NCBI GenBank assembly: GCA_964512045.1
Contig: CAZEJK010000292.1
Location: 1 to 6,201 of the forward strand
DNA length: 6,201 bases
Source: CAZEJK01 sp964512045
GTDB taxonomy: Bacteria; Acidobacteriota; Thermoanaerobaculia; Thermoanaerobaculales; Sulfomarinibacteraceae
Direction of reading: 5' to 3'
Below, piece by piece: positions 1 through 4,444 of this stretch. Position 1 is the first letter of the stretch, and the number at the start of each line of letters is the position of its first letter. The notes under the pieces are model-generated. The model was not told where the DNA came from and made no database searches. It worked only from the letters and a program-made list of their open reading frames with translations. Both the position numbers and the translations under genes were made by a program.

Positions 1-36
1 AAGCTCCCAGAGCATGCTTCGGGGCGGGAGGGCGGC

Positions 37-71
37 ATTAAGAATTCAAAATTAAGAACTTAGAACTCAAC
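37..71. repeat. AT-rich degenerate heptamer tandem repeat
   Basis: Five consecutive 7-base units can be read here: ATTAAGA, ATTCAAA, ATTAAGA, ACTTAGA, ACTCAAC. Units 1 and 3 are identical and the others drift toward an ACTTAGA form. The tract is strikingly A/T-rich against very GC-rich flanks and contains no coding frame of note. It lies in the untranslated region upstream of the thiolase, 12 bases before palindromic repeat copy A. Short heptanucleotide tandem repeats are known in other bacteria, for example the STRR repeats of filamentous cyanobacteria, but I cannot assign this one to a named family. A role in DNA curvature or unwinding is possible but is inference. Confidence 0.55.
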
Positions 72-80
72 CCAGGCGCT

Positions 81-142
81 TTGCTTCGAACTTTCGAAGA
101 TACGGCTCCGTGGGCCGGCATCCGGATGGCCGGGTCCGGGGC
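81..142 (+). repeat. Dispersed palindromic intergenic repeat, copy A
   Basis: The core is the inverted repeat CTTCG (84-88), six bases, then CGAAG (95-99), preceded by TTG. It is followed 28 bases later by the block GGCCGGGTCCGGGGC at 128-142, itself part of a self-complementary GC-rich stretch running to about 153. Copy C near the right end (5910-5958) has the same arms, the same 6-base spacer length and an identical 15-base GC block 18 bases downstream in the same orientation. Copy B (1737-1766) has the arms only. An open frame runs through copy A, but it has no ribosome binding site and no recognisable product, so I treat the region as non-coding. It resembles REP/BIME-type elements in structure; the family is not identified. 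Confidence 0.55.
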
Positions 143-271
143 CCGGTCCGGGTTGCGACGTCGTCGCTCCTGCCACGCCTGCTCGTCTCGAGCGGCCCTC
201 ACGCCGCGAGCACAGCGAGCTCGGCGTGTCGTGGCCCTGGCAGCACTTGATTCCGTGGCCCCGAAGGGGGC
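143..271. other. Upstream region of the thiolase with two hairpins
   Basis: This stretch has no supportable gene. It holds a perfect 7-bp inverted repeat, CACGCCG (200-206) and CGGCGTG (222-228), around a 15-base loop, and a shorter GCTCG-TCT-CGAGC hairpin at 181-193. A second compact hairpin, GCCCC-GAAG-GGGGC, lies at 258-271. None is followed by a T-run, so they are not convincing intrinsic terminators. They could be transcript structures in a long leader or extra members of the intergenic repeat environment. Confidence 0.35.
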
Positions 272-276
272 ATGAT
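247..276 (+). promoter_or_regulatory. Weak sigma-70-like promoter candidate for the thiolase
   Basis: TTGATT (247-252) and CATGAT (271-276) are separated by 18 bases and match the TTGACA/TATAAT consensus at 4 of 6 positions each. Initiation would be near 283, giving a leader of about 58 nt before the thiolase ATG at 341. The spacer includes most of the GCCCC-GAAG-GGGGC hairpin. The match is modest, and GC-rich genomes produce such pairs by chance. Confidence 0.25.
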
Positions 277-340
277 CGCTGCAGTGCGTCCATCAGAGCT
301 GCTCGAAGATTCGAACCGGGATCGAGACTCGGGAGGTGAT

Positions 341-1591
341 ATGCCGGAGAAGGTCGTCATTGTCGCGGCGCAGAGGTCGCCGTTCGGTCGGTATCTGGGC
401 GCGCTGTCGGCGTTGCCGGCAGTCGATCTGGCCGTGGCCGTCGGGCGGAGCACGCTGAACGTGGGCGACCGCGACCTGACCGATGCGATCGATCAGGTCT
501 TCGTGGGGAACTGTATCCAGGCGGCGTTCGAGACGGCATCGGTCAACGGCCGGCAGATCGCGCTGGCACTCGGTATCGGCGCCTTCGCAACCACCATCGA
601 CTCGGCGTGCTGCTCGCCGCTGACAGCCCTCAGGATGGCGGTGTGGGGCCTGCAGCTCGGCCAGCTGCGGTCGGCTTTGGTGATCGGTGTGGAGAGCATG
701 AGCCGCGTGCCGCACATTGCGCGCGGGCTGCGTGGCGGGGTCCGGGTGGGGGCGGTGGAGCTGACAGATCCGATCTACCCGATCGAGTATCGGGGCTACA
801 ACCCCGTCTCGGTGGATGCGGCGCGGGGGGCGGCGCGTTACGGGGTCAGCAAGAGGATGATGGACAGCTGGGCGCTTGGCTCACATCAGAAGCACACTGC
901 GGCGAGCCGGCAGGGGCTGTTTGCGGACGAGATCTGTCCAGTGGAGGTGCCCGCACGTCGGGGGAGCGTGCGGGTGGACAGTGACGAGTGTCCTCGGCCG
1001 ACCACAACGCTGGCGAAGATCGAGGCGCTGCCGCCGGTCTTCGGCTCGGGGACGATCACGGCCGGCAACGCCCCTGGCTTGAACGACGGCGCGGCTGCGA
1101 TGGTGGTGATGACCGCAAGCCGTGCCGAGGAGCTCGGGCTCGAGCCGATTGCGGAGATCGTCGAGACGGCGGAGGCCACGGACGATCCTGCAGGTATCTC
1201 CTGGATTCCGGCGTTGACGGTCCAGCGGGTGCTCAGCCGCGCAGACCTCGAGGTCACGGAGCTCGATCTCATCGAGATCAATGAGGCGTTCGCGGCGATG
1301 CCGCTGGTCTCCACGCGGATTCTCGCTGGCGCGGCAGCAGGCGACGACGGCAACGTGGACAACGACCCGGAGCTGGAGCGCCGCTGGCGGAGGCTGCTCG
1401 AGCGCACCAACGTCAACGGCGGCGCCGTGGCGATCGGTCATCCCGTTGGCGCGTCAGGGTTGCGGATTCTGATGACGCTGGCCTACGAGCTCCGGCGCCG
1501 CGGTGGCGGTACCGGCGTGGCCGCGATCTGCGGTGGTCTGACCCAGGGCGAGGCGGTGCTGATCCGAACGGGGGAGGCGAGCGATGGCTGA
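341..1591 (+). CDS. Thiolase (acetyl-CoA acyl/acetyltransferase family)
   Basis: Predicted product is 416 aa, near the usual 390-440 aa of thiolases. It catalyses CoA-dependent cleavage of 3-ketoacyl-CoA, or the reverse Claisen condensation, in the cytoplasm. The N-terminal VVIVAAQRSPFGRYLGAL is typical of the family. The nucleophilic cysteine is Cys90 in DSACCSPLTAL. Also present are the CoA-binding-region motif GTITAGNAPGLNDGAAA (about 237-253), NEAFA (314-318), NVNGGAVAIGHPVGASG with catalytic His367, and the second catalytic Cys397 in CGGLTQG. The catalytic triad is therefore intact. About 20 extra residues, rich in Asp/Arg/Glu, sit between NEAFA and NVNGG (roughly 331-353). The ATG at 341 is chosen because GGGAGGTG (331-338) lies just upstream and homology begins there; an in-frame ATG at 272 would add 23 unlikely residues. 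The stop overlaps by 8 nt a FadB/FadJ-like start, so the original role was probably the last beta-oxidation step. Degradative versus biosynthetic substrate cannot be settled from sequence alone. Confidence 0.93.
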   Translation: MPEKVVIVAAQRSPFGRYLGALSALPAVDLAVAVGRSTLNVGDRDLTDAIDQVFVGNCIQAAFETASVNGRQIALALGIGAFATTIDSACCSPLTALRMAVWGLQLGQLRSALVIGVESMSRVPHIARGLRGGVRVGAVELTDPIYPIEYRGYNPVSVDAARGAARYGVSKRMMDSWALGSHQKHTAASRQGLFADEICPVEVPARRGSVRVDSDECPRPTTTLAKIEALPPVFGSGTITAGNAPGLNDGAAAMVVMTASRAEELGLEPIAEIVETAEATDDPAGISWIPALTVQRVLSRADLEVTELDLIEINEAFAAMPLVSTRILAGAAAGDDGNVDNDPELERRWRRLLERTNVNGGAVAIGHPVGASGLRILMTLAYELRRRGGGTGVAAICGGLTQGEAVLIRTGEASDG

Positions 1592-1868
1592 GGTGCTCTA
1601 CGACCTGGACTGTCAGGATGGTGTGGCGCAGCTGGTGATCGACACAGCAGGGCCGGTGAACGCCATCGGTCCGAGCTTCGTCGCGGATCTGGAGGCGGCG
1701 TTCGACCGGGCCCTGGCAGCCGGACTCCGGCTACCCGGTCATGCTTCGCTTTCTCGAAGATGTTGCGGCCCGCGGCGGCGTTACGCGTTCAGAGTGTCGT
1801 ACAACGCGTTGAACTGGCCGGCGAGCTTGTGTCGGGGATCGAGGAAGACCAGCGGCCGGCTCTCTTGA
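1584..1868 (+). pseudogene. 5' fragment of a FadB/FadJ-type enoyl-CoA hydratase/3-hydroxyacyl-CoA dehydrogenase
   Basis: The ATG at 1584 overlaps the thiolase stop (ATGGCTGA, 1584-1591) and has a strong ribosome binding site, GGGGAGG at 1571-1577. That is the arrangement of a translationally coupled second gene. Residues 1-47 (1584-1724) read like the first strand and helix of the crotonase domain of multifunctional beta-oxidation alpha subunits: GVAQLVIDTAGPVNAIGP, then a helix with FVADLEAAFDRALAAG. After Gly47 the frame turns into Arg/Cys/Ser-rich sequence and stops at 1868, antisense to the 3' end of parA. The crotonase oxyanion-hole segment, the active-site acids and the entire dehydrogenase half, some 650 residues of a full-length protein, are missing, so it cannot be catalytic. 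The break lies a dozen or so bases before dispersed repeat copy B. A real deletion or rearrangement is likely; an assembly join at the repeat is the alternative. Confidence 0.7.
1737..1766 (+). repeat. Dispersed palindromic repeat, copy B, at the fadB breakpoint
   Basis: CTTCG (1744-1748), six bases, CGAAG (1755-1759), preceded by GGTCATG. Compared with copy C read on the minus strand, the ten bases TCATGCTTCG are identical, and about 23 of 30 bases agree in my hand alignment. The repeat sits between the end of recognisable crotonase sequence (about 1724) and the parA stop codon (1781-1783). It could act as a weak hairpin between the convergent genes, but no T-run follows on either strand. 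Confidence 0.5.
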
Positions 1869-2548
1869 TGGGACTCTCGCACCTTCACCGAGCTGGACAG
1901 GAACGGTTCGACCACCGGGAGCTTCTCCGCGATGAGCTCGTCGACGAGGCGCTGGGGAAGCCGGGCTCGCGACTGGAACATGTTGACGATGATTCCCTCC
2001 ACCGTCAGCTCCGGGTTGTGGTCCTCCTGGACCTCCTCGACCGTGGCGAGGAGCGTGTACAGCGCCTGGCGTGAGAAGTCGTCACAGTCGAACGGGATCA
2101 GACAGCGGTCGGCGGCGATGAGCGCAGACAGGGTGTAGAAGCCCATGGATGGCGGGGTGTCGATCCATACCTCGTCGTACGCCGACTCCTCGGTGGCGAG
2201 CAGCTCCTTGAGCTTGTAGATCTTGTAGCGAGACTCGAGTCGGTTATGGAGCGGTTCCAGCTCGGGATCCGATGGCATGACCGCGAGGCCCTCGAACGGC
2301 GTCGGATGGATGAAGGCGGAGGCCGAGTCGCGGAAGATCCGGAAGCCGAGCGTCTGCTCGAAGAACGTCGCCAGCGTCGCCGACGAGTCGTTGACCGGCG
2401 CCCCGAGGAGGTACCGCGTGGTGTTCCCTTGCGGGTCCAGGTCCACAACCAGTGTGCGGCGGCCGCGGCGCGCTGCGACGGCAGCGAGGTTGCATGCGAT
2501 CGTGGACTTGCCAACGCCACCTTTCTGATTGAACACGACGCGTCGCAT
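1781..2548 (-). CDS. ParA/Soj-family P-loop ATPase (orphan)
   Basis: Predicted product is 255 aa, the usual size of short ParA proteins without an N-terminal DNA-binding domain (Soj-like, type Ib-like). The deviant Walker A box is FNQKGGVGKST at residues 6-16, with signature Lys9 and P-loop Lys14. Walker A' is VVDLDPQGNTT (34-44) and Walker B is VWIDTPP (127-133). Such proteins dimerise on ATP, bind DNA non-specifically and position chromosomes, plasmids or protein cargos. The start at 2548 is chosen because AGGGAGG (2554-2560 on the plus strand) is correctly spaced and Walker A begins at residue 6; upstream in-frame codons to 2644 add an unrelated tail and would reach past the -10 box. No parB and no parS-like centromere array is visible within the window, so the partner is unknown. 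It is transcribed divergently from the CinA-like gene and convergently with the fadB fragment. Family assignment is firm; cargo is not. Confidence 0.93.
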   Translation of the reverse strand: MRRVVFNQKGGVGKSTIACNLAAVAARRGRRTLVVDLDPQGNTTRYLLGAPVNDSSATLATFFEQTLGFRIFRDSASAFIHPTPFEGLAVMPSDPELEPLHNRLESRYKIYKLKELLATEESAYDEVWIDTPPSMGFYTLSALIAADRCLIPFDCDDFSRQALYTLLATVEEVQEDHNPELTVEGIIVNMFQSRARLPQRLVDELIAEKLPVVEPFLSSSVKVRESHQESRPLVFLDPRHKLAGQFNALYDTLNA

Positions 2549-2632
2549 CTGCGCCTCCCTGCATGCCCCGGGCCTGAAGAAGATCCGTGCTGCCATCAGC
2601 GGTGTGGACAGGGCTCCGGGCTGCTGGGAGCG

Positions 2633-2661
2633 ATTATGCCGCATTGCGGCTTGAACGGCAA
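2633..2661 (-). promoter_or_regulatory. Sigma-70-like promoter for parA
   Basis: Read on the minus strand, TTGCCG (2656-2661) is followed after exactly 17 bases by CATAAT (2633-2638). The matches are 4 of 6 and 5 of 6 to consensus with optimal spacing. Initiation would fall near 2626, about 78 bases before the parA start codon. This is the best promoter match I see in the window. Confidence 0.5.
2638..2650. promoter_or_regulatory. Perfect palindrome GCCGCA-T-TGCGGC inside the parA promoter
   Basis: Two 6-bp arms flank a single base. The site begins at the last base of the -10 box and fills most of the spacer toward the -35 element. A protein bound there would block RNA polymerase, so it is a candidate operator. 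Some partition systems are autoregulated, but this ParA lacks the N-terminal helix-turn-helix used for that in P1-type ParA, so the repressor would probably be another protein. The palindrome is seen; the function is inferred. Confidence 0.35.
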
Positions 2662-2704
2662 CAGCGGAGCTGCAGGGCAGTGCGTGTCAGCGGGGCACGT
2701 GCAG

Positions 2705-2732
2705 TTGCGGATGGGGGACGTGCGAGTACACT
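2705..2732 (+). promoter_or_regulatory. Promoter candidate giving a leaderless cinA-like mRNA
   Basis: TTGCGG (2705-2710), a 16-base spacer and TACACT (2727-2732) form a -35/-10 pair. TACACT fits the TANNNT form and ends six bases before the ATG at 2739, which puts the expected first transcribed base at or next to the A of the start codon. This agrees with the lack of a Shine-Dalgarno sequence at normal spacing; the nearest purine run, GGGGGA (2713-2718), is 20 bases away. An 8-bp palindrome, GCACGTGC, lies at 2695-2702, just upstream of the -35. Confidence 0.4.
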
Positions 2733-2738
2733 ACGCGA

Positions 2739-3467
2739 ATGACGACTGTAGCCGCCGTGATCATCGGGGACGAGATCCTCAGTGGCAAGATCGACGACAC
2801 CAACACGGGCCACCTGATCGGGCTCATGCGATCGATCGGCGCCGAGCTGTGCCGGATCGTGGTGATCGGCGACAGCGAGGCGACGATCGCCGACGAGGTG
2901 CGCCGCGCCTCGGAGCAGTTCGATGTCGTGATCACCTCTGGAGGCCTCGGTCCGACCCACGACGACTGCACCGTGGCTGCCGTTGCCGCGGCCTTTGGTG
3001 TGGAGGTCGTGCGGTTGCCCGAGCTGGAGGTGCTGATCCGCAAGATCTGGTCGGGTCGTCTGACCGAGGCGGCGTTGCGCCTGGCGGATGCTCCGGCCGG
3101 CTCACGCGTGATCGATGGTCACGACCGGTGGCTGCCCATCGTCGCGTATGCCAACGTGTACATGCTGCCCGGGGTCCCACAGATCTTCCGGGCCAAGCTG
3201 GAGACGTTGCGCGGCGAGCTGGCGGGAGATCCGCTCCTGCTGCGGACCCTGTTTGTCGATGCGTTCGAAAGTGACGTGGCGGAGGAGATCTCGCAGGTGG
3301 TTCGAGAGCACCCGCATGTGAAGATCGGGTCGTACCCGCGGATGGGCGATCCGGACCACCGGTTGCGGATCACCGTGGAGGGCGGTGACTCCGAGGCGTT
3401 GGAGCAGGCGGTCGACAGGCTCCGGGAGCTGCTGCCGGTGGACAGCGTGCTTCGGGTCGAGTCGTGA
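2739..3467 (+). CDS. CinA N-terminal/MoaB-like molybdopterin-binding-domain protein (COG1058 type)
   Basis: Predicted product is 242 aa, probably cytoplasmic. It shows the MoaB/MogA/CinA fold signatures: IIGDEILSGKIDDTNTGHL (8-26), then VVITSGGLGPTHDDCT (63-78), and YANVYMLPGVPQIFRAKLE (137-155). In molybdenum-cofactor enzymes this fold binds molybdopterin. In CinA it is tied to nucleotide pyrophosphatase activity, and a related domain is fused to FAD synthetase in eukaryotic FLAD1. The C-terminal PncC amidase domain of full CinA is absent, and the protein ends after a small alpha/beta segment containing HRLRITVEGGD (207-217). The segment AGSRVIDGHDRWLPIVAYANVY (about 120-141) replaces the usual NPVGTAPG-type loop of CinA and looks closer to the FLAD1-type arrangement, by memory rather than by search. 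The ATG at 2739 is taken because homology begins immediately, although there is no ribosome binding site. Family is confident; substrate unknown. Confidence 0.85.
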   Translation: MTTVAAVIIGDEILSGKIDDTNTGHLIGLMRSIGAELCRIVVIGDSEATIADEVRRASEQFDVVITSGGLGPTHDDCTVAAVAAAFGVEVVRLPELEVLIRKIWSGRLTEAALRLADAPAGSRVIDGHDRWLPIVAYANVYMLPGVPQIFRAKLETLRGELAGDPLLLRTLFVDAFESDVAEEISQVVREHPHVKIGSYPRMGDPDHRLRITVEGGDSEALEQAVDRLRELLPVDSVLRVES

Positions 3468-3636
3468 GCCGACGGACGTCCTCTGCTTCGGATCGAGTGT
3501 CCTCTCGAGGTGGCGTCGAGCGGCCCGCCGCGGGGCGGTGTGCGGTCGTGGATGGCGACCGGGGCCTGGCATCGTTGTTGCTGTTGGAGGCAGTGACGGT
3601 GATACGACCGTGAGCGAACTCAAGGAGGTTACGAAG
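3468..3636. other. Spacer between the CinA-like gene and the barrel-protein gene
   Basis: This spacer is 169 bases long. A GTG at 3464 overlaps the CinA-like stop and opens a 49-codon frame ending at 3613, without a convincing ribosome binding site or recognisable product, so I do not call it a gene. TGCTTCGGAT at 3484-3493 matches one arm of the dispersed repeat read in the copy C minus orientation, but the second arm is degenerate. An inverted repeat ACGGT-N6-ACCGT lies at 3596-3611, just upstream of the barrel gene's ribosome binding site. A poor promoter match, TTGCTG (3578-3583), 17 bases, GATACG (3601-3606), overlaps it. No T-tailed terminator is visible. Confidence 0.3.
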
Positions 3637-4332
3637 ATGCGTCAGCTTCAGATCAGCCTGCTCATCGGTGCACTCGCGCTGCTGGTGGCAGCGCCGGTAG
3701 CCGCCCAGGGTCTTGGAGAGAACTCGTTCCGGTTCCGGATCGGCCTGTACGAGCCGGAGGCCGACTCGGAGTACTGGCAGGACAAGTTCGACATCTGGAC
3801 CGGCGATGGGAGCGACTTCGAGGATACCGCCCTCGGTGTCGATTACGTCATGGGGATCGGGCCCCGAACCAGCGCAGTGTTCTCGGTGGATGCATGGGAG
3901 GGCGAAGCCACCCAGGCGTACCGCGAGTACGTCGACGGACAGGGGAACGACATCCGCCACACAACCAGCCTCGAGGCCACCTCTCTGAGTCTGGGGCTGC
4001 GGTTCGATCTGCTCCGCCAACGCGGTCCGATCATCCCGTACGTCGGGGTGGGAGGCGGCTTCTACTGGTGGGAGCTTACCGAGGCCGGCGACTTCATCGA
4101 CTTCGGCGTGGAGCCCGCGGAGATCTTCTCCACGGTGTACTTCTCTGACGGCGCGGCGTTCGGATACTACTGGGCTGCCGGCGTCGACATCTACCTGTCG
4201 CCGGACTGGGCGGTTGTCCTCGAGGGTCGCTGGCATGACGTGGACGACGACCTGTCCGACGATCTCGACGATCTCGGGACCCTCGACCTGTCAGGACAGC
4301 AGATCACTGCCGGTCTCTCGTTCCGGTTCTGA
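3637..4332 (+). CDS. Outer-membrane beta-barrel protein
   Basis: Predicted product is 231 aa. A signal peptide is clear: MRQLQ, a hydrophobic core ISLLIGALALLVAAP, then VAA with likely cleavage after Ala23. The mature part alternates short amphipathic strands with acidic loops. Strands are visible near 31-39 (FRFRIGLYE), 64-72, 78-86, 114-124 (ATSLSLGLRFD), 131-147 (IIPYVGVGGGFYWWE), 173-188 (AAFGYYWAAGVDIYLS), 191-201 and 220-231. It ends in ITAGLSFRF, with the terminal Phe that serves as the Bam-complex assembly signal. The size and layout fit an eight-stranded OmpX/OmpW-like or generic OMP beta-barrel family. The ligand or role is unknown; no OmpA-type peptidoglycan-binding domain is present. 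The start at 3637 is fixed by the signal peptide and AAGGAGG at 3622-3628, eight bases upstream. An acidic loop rich in Asp at 201-216 may bind cations, which is speculation. It is convergent with the M23 peptidase gene. Confidence 0.82.
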   Translation: MRQLQISLLIGALALLVAAPVAAQGLGENSFRFRIGLYEPEADSEYWQDKFDIWTGDGSDFEDTALGVDYVMGIGPRTSAVFSVDAWEGEATQAYREYVDGQGNDIRHTTSLEATSLSLGLRFDLLRQRGPIIPYVGVGGGFYWWELTEAGDFIDFGVEPAEIFSTVYFSDGAAFGYYWAAGVDIYLSPDWAVVLEGRWHDVDDDLSDDLDDLGTLDLSGQQITAGLSFRF

Positions 4333-4347
4333 TTCATCGGTTTTCGA

Positions 4348-4431
4348 GCAACCTCGCTGAGGACCGCGTTGGTTGCGGCCCATGGGCGCGTTGGGTGTTC
4401 AAACCGGGACCGGGACCGGCGCCGATCCCGG
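4348..4431. terminator. Inverted repeats in the convergent intergenic region, possible bidirectional terminator
   Basis: The 112-bp gap between two convergent stop codons holds two structures. GCAACC (4348-4353) pairs with GGTTGC (4371-4376) around a 17-base loop. A 22-base near-perfect palindrome at 4410-4431 has arms CCGGGA and TCCCGG with a GGCGCC-centred middle and one mismatch, preceded by a duplicated CCGGGA unit. Position between convergent genes favours a transcription-stopping role, but neither hairpin has a proper T-run on either strand. Rho-dependent termination or membership in a GC-rich repeat family is equally possible. Confidence 0.35.
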
Positions 4432-4444
4432 CTCCGAACCTCGT

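Noticed and set aside
81..275. Small plus-strand frame beginning inside repeat copy A
   Set aside because: Its first residues are just the translated palindrome and the rest is Arg/Ala-rich; no ribosome binding site.
272..340. In-frame upstream ATG that would extend the thiolase by 23 residues
   Set aside because: The ATG at 341 has GGGAGGTG at ideal distance and the family homology begins there; the extension has no thiolase-like sequence and lies by the promoter candidate.
2549..2644. In-frame upstream extension of parA by 32 residues
   Set aside because: It would run upstream past the predicted transcription start and -10 box, is unlike ParA N-termini, and the start at 2548 has an AGGGAGG ribosome binding site.
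2246..3274. Long plus-strand open frame antisense to parA and running into the CinA-like gene
   Set aside because: Arg/Gly/Cys-rich shadow of high-GC coding DNA; it overlaps two clearly recognisable genes and has no family motifs.
3370..4236. Long minus-strand open frame opposite the barrel-protein gene
   Set aside because: The plus strand has a signal peptide, ribosome binding site and beta-barrel pattern; the antisense frame is His/Arg/Pro-rich with no recognisable domain.
4391..4410. tRNA-like T-loop sequence (GTTCAAACC)
   Set aside because: The flanking bases do not form a 5-bp T stem and no acceptor, D or anticodon arms can be found around it. The similar TTCGAACC at 311-317 fails in the same way.
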